Virus record (IMG/VR): IMGVR_UViG_3300032116_000210
Coordinates: 1 to 59,867 of that record
Origin: a virus
Direction: 5' to 3' (one strand)
Length of the DNA stretch: 59,867 nucleotides
Below the pieces are notes generated by a model. It saw nothing but the letters and a program-made list of their open reading frames with translations, had not been told where the DNA came from and ran no database searches. Shown piece after piece: positions 6,431 to 15,014 of this stretch. Both the position numbers and the translations under genes were made by a program. The number at the start of each line of letters is the position of its first letter. The first letter of the stretch is position 1.

Positions 6431-8887
6431 ATGTCAGATAACACCGTCATTAACACGGGCCACGGTGGCGACACAATCGCCACGGATGACATCGGTGGCG
6501 TCAAATTCCAACGCGTCAAACTCGCTATTGGCGCAGACGGTGTCTATGACGGCGACGTTTCTGCCAGCAACGGGCTGCCTGTTGCACCGGCCAACATCGT
6601 TGGCAAGTTTCGAGACGCGTTTGAGTCTTTCGTAAACGGCGTCAACTGGACCCTGGTCCAAGATGCCAATGACATCGTTCAGCTCGACGGCAACGCAGTC
6701 TCCGCGTCGTACCTGGTCATATCCAAAGACCCGCTGTCGGTTGGTGGCGTGACCACGCTGGAGACGATCGCTGCGTACAGCATGCCGCTTGAAGTTGCTG
6801 TGGGGTTGGCTTTCTCGCAGCGCATACTGGGCCAAGAGTTGTCGGTCGAGTTAATAAGCACTGAGACGCCATCGTCTCCCGTCAATGACGTTGCGATCAG
6901 CAGCATCAGCCAGACCACGACGGTTCTGACGGTCAACACCGCCACGCCGCATGACCTCGTTCCAGGCAAGCGCATTGGTATCTATGGCTGCATCGACAGC
7001 CGGCTGAACTATCCGGCGTTGGTTGTCGCGACCACGCCGAGCGCAACACAGTTCACTTGCACCGCCGGCCCTGGCGGCACGATTCCGTCTGTCTCGTTGT
7101 CTGGCGGTGCGGACGGGTATGTGTATTTTCGATCTGCGTTGGGTTACGCGCAGAACGGCGTATCACAGATTTTTGAGAACACCAGCACAACCAACGCGTC
7201 GATGTATTCGCGTTCAGCTTCTGGCGACGCGCTGCCTTCGGGCACTACGGGTGGCAACCACGCCATAACGGTTGGAAGCGCGGCTAGCATCCAGAGCATT
7301 GTCTCTCCGTATACGTACTCGTTTTTGCCGACGTCCGAATTCAGATTCATTTTGCAAGCAGACCGGGTGCAGTGGCTGGACGCTACCGTCGATACCACGA
7401 GCGCACCAACCTCGCGTCTGCTGCGTACTCAGGTCGTGCCTGATCCGACGAAACAGTACAAGCTGCGGTTTCGGTTTACAAACAACAAGGGCCTAACAGT
7501 CCCCGCGGCAAAGATTGTGTCGGCGGTGAAGTCCGGCTCTACGACTGCGACGATCACAACGGACGGCCCGCACGGTTTGACGACTGGCAACACGGTCGTG
7601 GTTTACGGCATTCGTGACCAGACCAACTTTGCAAACCTGACAGCGCCCACCACTGCGACTGTTTTGAACAGCACGCAGTTCACCGTTGCTTTTGGTGCGT
7701 CAGCCACCGCAACCTCGTACGGCGGCATGGTGGCCGTCGGTAATGGCGCCAACGTGCCAACGGCTTTTCCAAGTTTGGCGTTGCAGTCTGCCTCAGTGGC
7801 TTCTAATGAACTGTCGCTGTCAGCAAGCGCCAACTGGTCTTGGCTGATTGGCGACTATGTAAACGTGTACGGATGCCGGGATGTGGTGTCGGGCGCAGAC
7901 CTGGGCGTTGACGGTGTATATCGGGTGGTTGATGTTTCGACGACATCAATCCGACTTGCGCCAATCAATCCCGCAACCACGCTGCCTGCGCTGTCGCCAA
8001 CCAGCTGCGGCGGCACAGTGATCAAACGCACAGATGCCCGTATCGCCTTTGTGCGCATTTTCGATTACCTGCGCGAGCGGGTTGAGGTGCAGCCAAACGG
8101 TGTCGCGGCCGCGTCTGTGCCGGTGTTTATGAACGGCGGCTCAATCAGCTCCGGTTCAATCACACCCTTAAACAACAACGCCTACTCTCTACTCACAAGT
8201 ACAAACCTTGGAGCCGGTGCGACGTACACCGGCAGCACAACTAACGCTGCCGCGTCGACAACAAGCGGTACGACTTATTTCACGGCGATCAACGTCTCAA
8301 TTGTCCACACCGCTGGCCAGACGCCTGGCACGCTGATTTTTGAGGTCGGCAGCGAAACGACGTCAACCACGCCGACCACCTGGTTTGCGCAGTTCATCGT
8401 GCCAGTCAACAGCAGCGCGAACTGGCAAACCTTCACGTTCCCTTTGACATCACGTTATTACCGTTTGCGGTTTGTCAACGGCGCCGCCGCGCAAACGGTG
8501 TTTCGGTTGGCAACGATGTCGATTTATAACGGCGCCTTTAGCAGTGAGCTCACGTTTCCAGATCCGCACTTCATCCAAATATCTACAACCACGATTGGTG
8601 CGAACGGCGTGCAGACCTCCGCCGCCCTGGATTTTGGCGACACAAACCGGCTTTACAAGCAAGTCATGTTCACTGCTTACAGCGACCAGGCGAGCGCGAC
8701 TAACGGTTTTGTGATTCAACAAAGCCGGGATAACACCAACTGGCGCCAGACTAACCAAGCAACGGTGGCCGCGGGAACTTTGACAACGATTACCTCGGAC
8801 CTCGTCTACCGCTACGTTCGGGTTGTCTACACGAACGGCAGCGTGGCGCAGACCTCATTCCAACTTGATTGCCAGGCAATTACTTAA
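6431..8887 (+). CDS. Large beta-rich structural protein, fibre/appendage-like
   Basis: An 818-residue protein with GGGGGCG ribosome region. It holds at least three copies of a repeat of the type T-x-HGL-x-x-G-x-x-V-x-VYG-x-x-D, near residues 170-220, 370-420 and 455-515, as in fibre and spike proteins of environmental phages. It ends in two beta-sandwich segments with RYYRLRFVNG and YRYVRVVYTNG. Ser/Thr/Ala content is high and there is no membrane segment. It probably sits on the virion surface; host-recognition is inference. Confidence 0.65.
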   Translation: MSDNTVINTGHGGDTIATDDIGGVKFQRVKLAIGADGVYDGDVSASNGLPVAPANIVGKFRDAFESFVNGVNWTLVQDANDIVQLDGNAVSASYLVISKDPLSVGGVTTLETIAAYSMPLEVAVGLAFSQRILGQELSVELISTETPSSPVNDVAISSISQTTTVLTVNTATPHDLVPGKRIGIYGCIDSRLNYPALVVATTPSATQFTCTAGPGGTIPSVSLSGGADGYVYFRSALGYAQNGVSQIFENTSTTNASMYSRSASGDALPSGTTGGNHAITVGSAASIQSIVSPYTYSFLPTSEFRFILQADRVQWLDATVDTTSAPTSRLLRTQVVPDPTKQYKLRFRFTNNKGLTVPAAKIVSAVKSGSTTATITTDGPHGLTTGNTVVVYGIRDQTNFANLTAPTTATVLNSTQFTVAFGASATATSYGGMVAVGNGANVPTAFPSLALQSASVASNELSLSASANWSWLIGDYVNVYGCRDVVSGADLGVDGVYRVVDVSTTSIRLAPINPATTLPALSPTSCGGTVIKRTDARIAFVRIFDYLRERVEVQPNGVAAASVPVFMNGGSISSGSITPLNNNAYSLLTSTNLGAGATYTGSTTNAAASTTSGTTYFTAINVSIVHTAGQTPGTLIFEVGSETTSTTPTTWFAQFIVPVNSSANWQTFTFPLTSRYYRLRFVNGAAAQTVFRLATMSIYNGAFSSELTFPDPHFIQISTTTIGANGVQTSAALDFGDTNRLYKQVMFTAYSDQASATNGFVIQQSRDNTNWRQTNQATVAAGTLTTITSDLVYRYVRVVYTNGSVAQTSFQLDCQAIT

Positions 8888-8888
8888 C

Positions 8889-9041
8889 ATGAACGAAATA
8901 AACGAAAGCATTGCCCACATTTCCTGTCAGCACTGCGGCAAAAAGTGGCAGGTCCTCAACGACGAGGGCACCGACTGGAACGAGCCGGCGACTGCTGAGC
9001 TGTACCAATCCGAAGACCACAATTGCCAACAGGAGGGTTAA
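8889..9041 (+). CDS. Short zinc-ribbon-like protein
   Basis: A 50-residue protein. CQHC at residues 13-16 plus a late H-x-C (HNC) could bind one zinc. It starts one base after the preceding stop, and the next small ORF follows within three bases. Function unknown. Confidence 0.55.
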   Translation: MNEINESIAHISCQHCGKKWQVLNDEGTDWNEPATAELYQSEDHNCQQEG

Positions 9042-9043
9042 TC

Positions 9044-9133
9044 GTGCTGCTATTGCTTTTTAATCCTGGAACAAACGGCGGCGCGCAGAGTTCAGCTTCG
9101 CGTCTTTTCGTGCGTCGGCGCAGACGCGTGTGA
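9044..9133 (+). CDS. Candidate 29-residue peptide with MLLLLFNPG start
   Basis: A GTG at 9044 follows AGGAGGG at good spacing and opens 29 codons. They give a hydrophobic N-terminus (MLLLLFNPGTNGG) and an arginine-rich tail (five Arg in the last seven residues). Very short proteins with this hydrophobic-Gly start are frequent near portal and tail genes of short-tailed phages. The ribosome site is the main support. Confidence 0.4.
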   Translation: MLLLLFNPGTNGGAQSSASRLFVRRRRRV

Positions 9134-9164
9134 TGCCGCGGTAAAGAAGAAAGAGGATTGATAT

Positions 9165-11399
9165 ATGCCCGAAATGCAAATTGAGCAGGTCGATGTCGAG
9201 ATAGAGGTCATGGACCCCGAGGCAGAGCGCGAGAAGATGGAAGAGCGCCTGCAGGCCTTCGGCCACAGCATGGCCAAGCAGCGCGACGAGTGGATACGCA
9301 ACCGCTACAGCTACGGCGTGGACAAGCGCTGGCTCGAGGACGAGGACCAGTACAACGGCAAGGACAACGTCAACCGCGCGGCGTCACAGATGATGACGTC
9401 CGTGGAGCAGGGCTACCCCGTCACCACGCAGCACGCCAAGCCGCACCGGTCGACTGTCTTTATCGGCATGACGCGGCAAAAGACCAACGCTGCAGAGGCC
9501 CGCGTGGCCGACATCCTGCTGCCCACCGACGATCGCAACTGGGGCATTCAGCCCACGCCTGAGCCTGAGCTCATGAACATGACCATGAACGAGGACATGG
9601 CGGTGGACCCCAACACCGGTCAGCCGGTCATAGACCCCAAGACTGGCCAGCCGCTGCGCAAGAAGGAGATCGCCCGGGCGGTGATGGAGATGGCGCGCAA
9701 GAAGGCCGTGGCCATGCAGACCGAGATCGACGACCAGCTGGTGGAGTGTGACTACAACGGCGAGCTGCGCAAGGTCATTCACGACGCCGCGGTGCTGGGC
9801 ACTGGCGTGATTAAGGGCCCGGTGGTGATGAACCGCACGCGCAAAGCCTGGCAGCCGTATACGGACGCCATGGGGCAGATGATCTACCAGGTCCAGATCG
9901 TCGAGGAATTGAACCCCGCCTCATTCCGCGTGGACCCACGTAACGTGTGGCCCGACCCGGGCTGCGGCGAGAACATCCACGACGGCAAAGGGATGTACGA
10001 GCGGCAGAAGCTCACGGCCAAACAGGTCCGCGATTTGGTCAAGCAGCCGGGCTACATGAAGGAGCAGATCCGCAAAGTCCTGGAAGAGGGCCCGAAGAAG
10101 TCGGCCAGTTTCCAAGAGCTCAAGGACGAAGAGCAGCGCGACCTGGCCCGCGACACCTATGAGCTGTGGGAGTACTGGGGCGAGGTCGATCACGAGGACC
10201 TCGAAGCCGCTGGCGTTGAGGTGGGCGAGAAAGACGAGCTGCGTGCCGTCAGCGCCTGCGTGGTGATGATCAACGACACGGTGGTCAAGGCGTTCATGAA
10301 CCCGCTGGACGACGGCCAGATGCCGTACGACTTCTACGTCTGGGAGAAAGTCTCGGGCAGCTGCTGGGGCTATGGCGTGCCGTATCTCATGCGCGCCCAG
10401 CAGAAGGTGTTGAACGCGGCCTGGCGCCAGATGATGGACAACGCAGGCGTGTCCTCGGGCCCGCAGATCGTGATGAACCCCAACGTAATCCAGCCGGCAG
10501 ACAAGCAGTGGCAGCTCTCCAGCCGCAAGATCTGGTTTGCCACGGATGACATGGATGACGTTAGGAAGGCCTTCGCCACGTTCGAATTCGACAGCCACCA
10601 GGCCGAGCTCGCCGGGATTATCAAGATGGCCACCGAACTGGCAGATGCCGAGACGGGCGTGCCGGTGATGATGCAGGGCGAAAAGGGCGCGGCACCGGAC
10701 ACGGTGGGCGGCATGCAGATGCTGATGAATAGCGCCAACGTCGTGCTGCGCCGCCTGGTCAAGCAGTTCGATGACATGGTGACCAAGCCGCACATCCGCC
10801 GGTACTACGACTACAACATGCTTTACAACGAGGACGAGGAGATCAAGGGCGACTTCACGATTGACGCCCGTGGCTCGAGCGCCCTGATGGTCCGGGACAT
10901 TCAGAACCAGGCGTTCTTGAACCTCCTGGCCGCTGCGGCCAATCCGATCTTCGGCATGTTCATCGACCCGAAGAAGCTCTTCGAGAAGGCGCTACAGGCG
11001 CAGCACGTCGACCCGGCAGAGGTCTTCAAGTCCGAAGAAGAGATCGAGAAGATCAAGGAGATGCAGCAGCAGGCAGCCGCGCAGCAGCCGCCCGACCCGC
11101 GCATCGCCGCAGCCCAGATCCGGGCGCAGACAGACATGCAGCGCGTGCAGGCGCAGAACCAGGGCGACCTGGCAGAGCTGCAGACAAGGCTGCAGATCAA
11201 GCAGGCCGACATCGCCGCGCGGCGTGAAGAGATGCAGTTAACCCGCGAAATAGAGATGCTAAAGATGGCTAATGCGCAAAATCTGAGCCTTGAGCAGATC
11301 AAAGCGAAGTTGGCGGATACGGCGATAAAGGAACGTGGCAAGAAGGAGCTGTTCGCTGCCGAACAGCGTCTGAAGCTCGTTGCGGGATCGGGCATTTAG
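9165..11399 (+). CDS. Portal protein (P22-type head-to-tail connector)
   Basis: A 744-residue protein with the length and segments of P22-like portals: an N-terminal helical region with RNRYSYGVDKRW, a core with CDYNGELRKVIHDAAVLGTG (about 194-213), the FRVDPRNVWPDP clip-side motif (about 254-265), and a wing/crown with ELADAETGVPVMMQGE. The C-terminal 130 residues are Gln/Ala/Glu-rich coiled coil, like the helical barrel that projects into the head. It forms the dodecameric ring through which DNA is packed and ejected. RBS GAGGA lies upstream of ATG. Confidence 0.9.
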   Translation: MPEMQIEQVDVEIEVMDPEAEREKMEERLQAFGHSMAKQRDEWIRNRYSYGVDKRWLEDEDQYNGKDNVNRAASQMMTSVEQGYPVTTQHAKPHRSTVFIGMTRQKTNAAEARVADILLPTDDRNWGIQPTPEPELMNMTMNEDMAVDPNTGQPVIDPKTGQPLRKKEIARAVMEMARKKAVAMQTEIDDQLVECDYNGELRKVIHDAAVLGTGVIKGPVVMNRTRKAWQPYTDAMGQMIYQVQIVEELNPASFRVDPRNVWPDPGCGENIHDGKGMYERQKLTAKQVRDLVKQPGYMKEQIRKVLEEGPKKSASFQELKDEEQRDLARDTYELWEYWGEVDHEDLEAAGVEVGEKDELRAVSACVVMINDTVVKAFMNPLDDGQMPYDFYVWEKVSGSCWGYGVPYLMRAQQKVLNAAWRQMMDNAGVSSGPQIVMNPNVIQPADKQWQLSSRKIWFATDDMDDVRKAFATFEFDSHQAELAGIIKMATELADAETGVPVMMQGEKGAAPDTVGGMQMLMNSANVVLRRLVKQFDDMVTKPHIRRYYDYNMLYNEDEEIKGDFTIDARGSSALMVRDIQNQAFLNLLAAAANPIFGMFIDPKKLFEKALQAQHVDPAEVFKSEEEIEKIKEMQQQAAAQQPPDPRIAAAQIRAQTDMQRVQAQNQGDLAELQTRLQIKQADIAARREEMQLTREIEMLKMANAQNLSLEQIKAKLADTAIKERGKKELFAAEQRLKLVAGSGI

Positions 11400-11417
11400 C
11401 CCCAGAAAGGATAGATC

Positions 11418-12203
11418 GTGGCGTTAACAGCAGAACAAAAAGCCTTCGTTGATTGGCAGTTGCAGCAGATCGACCCACTAACCAACCGCCGCATTGGCGA
11501 CATCGTTGCCGAGAAGGGCCTGGACCCGTACCGCGATGAGGTCGGGGCGATGGCCGACAACGCCAATCTGCAGGCGCAGAACCAGCTGGCCGCGGGCGGC
11601 AGCCCGGATGTCGTCGCCCCGTGGAAAGACCCGAACTGGTACGACAAGCAGATGGCCGCAGAGCAGGCCGAGCTCGAGCGCCGGCAGCGGCTGGACCAGG
11701 AGTGGCAGGCCTACGGTGCGGCCGGCGGCAATCTGCCCGTGCTGGGCCCGTCGAACAATCCGAACCTGGGCAACGTGCGTGGCGTGTCGCCCTACAACCC
11801 GAACCGCGGCAACCCGCCGCTGCCAGGCGCAGATCCGTTGATACCCGGCCCACAGCCGGGCGGTGGCGGCACGACTGGTGGCAACACGACGAGCGGCCAG
11901 GGCGTGATCGACGCTGGCATATCGACCAACGACAACGTGATGGGCGGCATGGGCACGACGGGCGTGGTCTACGGCCCGGACGGCAGGTCGTACAGCTCGG
12001 CGGCTGCAGCGCTGGCAGCGGGCGTGACGAACTACAGCTACACCAAGCCTCTCTTGAACCAGGGCAACCAGGGGCTCATCAACAACGCCGGCAATCAGAT
12101 GCCGACCTACCAGGTGCCCATCAACGCTGGCACAGGCGGCCTGATTACGGGCGTCAATCAGCAGCTGTTCAAGATGCCAACAGGCGTGCAGTTTCCCGGG
12201 TAA
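11418..12203 (+). CDS. Gly/Pro/Asn-rich virion-associated protein
   Basis: A 261-residue protein starting with GTG after AAAGGAT. The N-terminal 90 residues are helical (ALTAEQKAFVDWQLQQID); the remainder is Gly/Asn/Pro-rich and probably disordered. Its C-terminus has QGLINNAG followed by PINAGTGGLITG, closely matching the tail of the next gene's product. Position between portal and scaffold suggests a head or ejection component. No family recognised. Confidence 0.6.
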   Translation: MALTAEQKAFVDWQLQQIDPLTNRRIGDIVAEKGLDPYRDEVGAMADNANLQAQNQLAAGGSPDVVAPWKDPNWYDKQMAAEQAELERRQRLDQEWQAYGAAGGNLPVLGPSNNPNLGNVRGVSPYNPNRGNPPLPGADPLIPGPQPGGGGTTGGNTTSGQGVIDAGISTNDNVMGGMGTTGVVYGPDGRSYSSAAAALAAGVTNYSYTKPLLNQGNQGLINNAGNQMPTYQVPINAGTGGLITGVNQQLFKMPTGVQFPG

Positions 12204-12215
12204 GGAGCGCTAAGA

Positions 12216-13553
12216 ATGCAAGAACCCAAAGCCCCATATTGGAATCCAGACCTGCCGCGGTGGGAGGTCCAAGATATTGACCGCTACATCAAGAACGGCA
12301 TTCAGAGTTACCCCGAGGTATTGAAGGTGGTCAACTCTGTTGGCGGCATTGATGCCTACCGAAACATGGCATTGAATTTTCAAAAAGCCGACGCTTTGTA
12401 TCAAATTGACCACGCAAAGTGGCGCATACAAGAATCTTTGGCCAGAGGATCAAATGCTATCTCTGGCGATGAGCGGTGGCTCGCCCGGGCGTATGAAAAG
12501 GCTGCGAAATCAAACATATTTTCTGATGCGGAACGCGCCCAATTTGCGGGTCTTTCACAAGACCTGTTCTCGCAAGCAGCGGCGAACAAGATTATTGAGG
12601 AACGTCAACAGTATTTGAGTAGCAATGCAAGCAAAGTCCAAAATCAAATGTTTGACCAGATCTTTGGGCAGCGAAATGCTGAGTACGACCGATTGTCCGA
12701 GGAGCAGACGGTTCAAAGAGCCGCGGCACAAAAAGCCTACGAGAATGACATGGCCGAGGCCGCGCGGCTGCGGGACGGCGGTCTTATCCCGCCGGCAGAG
12801 TTTTCAGAACTCGTAAAAAAGCTAACCGCCAACTATTCGGGGGCATTAAACGAAATCGGCACGCAGTTCAAAGCCGCAAGGAATTCCGTTAGGGGCCTGG
12901 CAGATAAACAGCTTGCATACGCCAGTGACACGTACAACGCGATCCTTAGCGGTAACTTTGACCCAGAAAAAAAGTACGAGCTGCCCGCGATCGATTACAC
13001 CCCGGCGTCTATATCGCATTCATATAAAGCGGTGTACGCGCCACGTGAAAGCGCCGAAGTCACAGAGCAACAACCCTCCGCTGGCCAAGCGCCGACCAAT
13101 ACGCCAGCCGGTTCCGCGGCGTCAGCGCCAACTACATCGGCGCCCACAACGCCGACTACATTGGGCTCGGCTACATCGGGCCCGGCCAAATCAACACCCA
13201 CCACTCCGTCGACAGGGAGCACAACGCCTTCTCAACCAACGCGGCCAACCAAGATCGATGTGCGCGAAGCCCCGAAGGTTGCGAGAGCCCCAACGCGAAA
13301 CTCGTCTGATCTGATGGCGCGAGCCCGGGTGGTGGACCAAAGCACGCAGCCAAGTGCGGCGACGACCGGGGGCGGCGTCGTACAACAGCAGCCACAGCCG
13401 GGGCTTATCAACAACGCCGGGCTGTTGAACTACACGCCAACAATTAACGCGCCGACAGGCGCCCCTGGCCTGCTGACCAATCAGAATCCGATGCTTTACT
13501 TTTACAACGTGCCAGGGGGCCGGGCGCCCGGGCAGATGCAGGCGGGGGGCTAA
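12216..13553 (+). CDS. Virion-associated protein with Pro/Thr-rich linker
   Basis: A 445-residue protein. Residues 1-275 are helical and charged; 280-345 is a low-complexity Pro/Thr/Ser linker; the end repeats the GLINNAG...PTINAPTGAPGLL pattern seen in the preceding protein. Third positions are less GC-biased in the first half (12230-12700) than in neighbours, which hints at a different history for that part. Probably a structural or ejected protein; no family recognised. Confidence 0.6.
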   Translation: MQEPKAPYWNPDLPRWEVQDIDRYIKNGIQSYPEVLKVVNSVGGIDAYRNMALNFQKADALYQIDHAKWRIQESLARGSNAISGDERWLARAYEKAAKSNIFSDAERAQFAGLSQDLFSQAAANKIIEERQQYLSSNASKVQNQMFDQIFGQRNAEYDRLSEEQTVQRAAAQKAYENDMAEAARLRDGGLIPPAEFSELVKKLTANYSGALNEIGTQFKAARNSVRGLADKQLAYASDTYNAILSGNFDPEKKYELPAIDYTPASISHSYKAVYAPRESAEVTEQQPSAGQAPTNTPAGSAASAPTTSAPTTPTTLGSATSGPAKSTPTTPSTGSTTPSQPTRPTKIDVREAPKVARAPTRNSSDLMARARVVDQSTQPSAATTGGGVVQQQPQPGLINNAGLLNYTPTINAPTGAPGLLTNQNPMLYFYNVPGGRAPGQMQAGG

Positions 13554-13556
13554 GCG

Positions 13557-14219
13557 ATGTCGGTACTCGCCCGCGAACAAGACAGCTACCAGCGCGCCCT
13601 GGAGGCGTACCAGCGTCAGATCAACCGGTACAACCGCGGCGTTGACAAATACAAGACGACCCTGGTCAAGGACCAGAACGGCAATCTGTTGGTCATCGAC
13701 GGCGGCGGCAACGTCAGTGCGGTGAACTCCGGCGGCGCGTTAATTGGCGCGTCTCTGCCCCGGGGTTTTGATCAGACGGCTTACGGCGCGACCAACATCC
13801 CTGGCGGCCAGGGCTATCGGCAGCTGCGGCAAAACCCGACGGAAGTTAAGCGGGAATCCGTGACAGGAGTACGGAAGTATTCAGACGACAGCGGGTACGT
13901 CTCGCATTTAGATTTTGCCGGCAATCCTGTCTACATCACGCCGGAATGGCGGCTTGACGCTGTAGTTCCCGGGCAGGATTACGGGGATTGGGTTACGCCG
14001 ACAACGTACAACTTCAGCCGTGACGCCTCCACGTACATGGAGTCTCCGCCCGAATGGAAGAAGACCTTTGACCGCAAAGCCCCGGCGGCCACGCCGGCCC
14101 AGGTTTCTAAGATGAACGCGCCCAGCCTGGCCGAAATCGAGAGCGGTCTTGTTGGCGAAGTAATGAAGGGCAAGGGCGTGCGCTATGGCGTGCCCGTATA
14201 CCGCCCCCGCGGCGATTAA
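13557..14219 (+). CDS. Putative structural protein
   Basis: A 220-residue protein. Residues 3-38 are helical and basic (YQRALEAYQRQINRYNRGVD), then mixed beta with NGNLLVIDGGGNVSAVN. It begins four bases after the preceding stop. The Tyr-rich helical N-terminus is typical of small head or internal proteins. Function unknown. Confidence 0.6.
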   Translation: MSVLAREQDSYQRALEAYQRQINRYNRGVDKYKTTLVKDQNGNLLVIDGGGNVSAVNSGGALIGASLPRGFDQTAYGATNIPGGQGYRQLRQNPTEVKRESVTGVRKYSDDSGYVSHLDFAGNPVYITPEWRLDAVVPGQDYGDWVTPTTYNFSRDASTYMESPPEWKKTFDRKAPAATPAQVSKMNAPSLAEIESGLVGEVMKGKGVRYGVPVYRPRGD

Positions 14220-14237
14220 GAACAAGAAAGGACGAGC

Positions 14238-14606
14238 ATGAGTAAGCAAGCCGGTCAATTTGTCGCAATGGTCCTGGTCGGTAGAGACCTGGCACATCGC
14301 GCACACTGGAAAACCACCAGCTACGCGGCGCACGTAGCCCTGCAAGGGTTCTACGAGGGCGTGCTTGCCCTGCTGGATGGCTTCGTAGAGCAGTACCAGG
14401 GGCGGTACAACGAGCTTTTGGACGTGCCACTGGCCGACAACGAGTTCGAAGGGGAGATCGCCGACATCCTGGACCAGCAGGTGTCCTGGATTGAGGACAA
14501 CCGGGAGAAGATTTGCCCCCGTACAGAGTCCTCATTGCACAACGTCATCGACGAGGTGGTTGGGATTTACCAGACAACGCTGTACAAACTGCGGTTTTTG
14601 ACGTGA
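14238..14606 (+). CDS. Helical protein resembling DUF5856 (ferritin-like)
   Basis: A 122-residue all-helical protein. The pattern AHWKTTSYAAHVALQGFYEG with later EQYQGRY resembles the DUF5856 family of phage proteins, which look like small Dps/ferritin-type bundles. Candidate metal-site residues are His at ~21 and ~31 and Glu at ~39 and ~49. Ribosome site AAGGACG. The 21-base repeat that recurs upstream of late promoter B overlaps its stop codon. Confidence 0.6.
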   Translation: MSKQAGQFVAMVLVGRDLAHRAHWKTTSYAAHVALQGFYEGVLALLDGFVEQYQGRYNELLDVPLADNEFEGEIADILDQQVSWIEDNREKICPRTESSLHNVIDEVVGIYQTTLYKLRFLT

Positions 14607-14649
14607 TTCTTGAAGTGGCTGAGGAGATACTGCGGTTTTTGACGTGATT
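14588..14649 (+). repeat. Two 21-bp direct repeats upstream of late promoter B
   Basis: Identical 21-base copies at 14588-14608 and 14629-14649 (core GCGGTTTTTGACGTGATT), 41 bases apart start to start. The second ends 10 bases before the -35 of promoter B. The first overlaps the end of a coding sequence, so selection on protein does not explain the pair. Candidate binding sites for an activator of late transcription. Confidence 0.7.
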
Positions 14650-14659
14650 TTTTGGGTAG

Positions 14660-14689
14660 TTGCGGAAATACTAGACTCCGACGTACAAT
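14660..14689 (+). promoter_or_regulatory. Rightward late promoter B
   Basis: TTGCGG (14660-14665), 18 bases, TACAAT (14684-14689; 5 of 6 to consensus), followed by TTCGCGGGGACCTCG. The downstream sequence matches promoter C's TTCGCGGGCCTCG closely. It would drive the scaffold-capsid block. Confidence 0.65.
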
Positions 14690-14690
14690 T

Positions 14691-14744
14691 TCGCGGGGAC
14701 CTCGCGTCCACAGAATTCATAACGGCCGCCTAGCGCGGCCTTTT
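14691..14744 (+). terminator. Leader B hairpins with terminator-like second stem
   Basis: First stem in the initial transcript, about 14692-14706 (CGCGGGGACCTCGCG, six pairs with one G-U). Second stem GGCCGC (14724-14729) with GCGGCC (14735-14740), followed by TTTT. Only seven bases separate the T-run from the ATG at 14752, leaving no room for a normal ribosome site. Confidence 0.6.
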
Positions 14745-14751
14745 CATTTCT

Positions 14752-14952
14752 ATGATCGATTTCCAATCTGCCACCTGGCACCAATTGCGTAAATGGGCCG
14801 AAGAACAGCTGAAACGGGCCCGGGAGAAGAACGACGCCATTGGTCTGAACGCAGAAGACACCGCGGCATTGCGCGGTGAGATAAGAACACTAAAAAAATT
14901 CCTCGACTTGCCCAAGTCGGCAACTCGAGAAGTGGTGGTCGACCCGGAATAA
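14752..14952 (+). CDS. Small helical protein, unknown function
   Basis: A 66-residue helical, charged protein (WHQLRKWAEEQLKRAREKND). It is the first gene downstream of late promoter B. No Shine-Dalgarno sequence precedes the ATG, since the hairpin and T-run run to within seven bases. Translation may depend on leader folding or on another start signal. It lies just before the scaffold gene, from which it is separated by a further hairpin. Confidence 0.6.
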   Translation: MIDFQSATWHQLRKWAEEQLKRAREKNDAIGLNAEDTAALRGEIRTLKKFLDLPKSATREVVVDPE

Positions 14953-14977
14953 CGCCCGGTTGACCTTGGCAAAAAGG

Positions 14978-15000
14978 CCGCCTACGGGCGGTTTTGTTTT
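14978..15000 (+). terminator. Hairpin with T-rich tail before the scaffold gene
   Basis: CCGCC-TACG-GGCGG (14978-14991), a UNCG-type tetraloop, followed by TTTTGTTTT. It lies 15 bases ahead of the scaffold start. Probably a leaky terminator or a 5' stabiliser of the scaffold-capsid message. Confidence 0.65.
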
Positions 15001-15014
15001 TTGGAGGCGTAACA

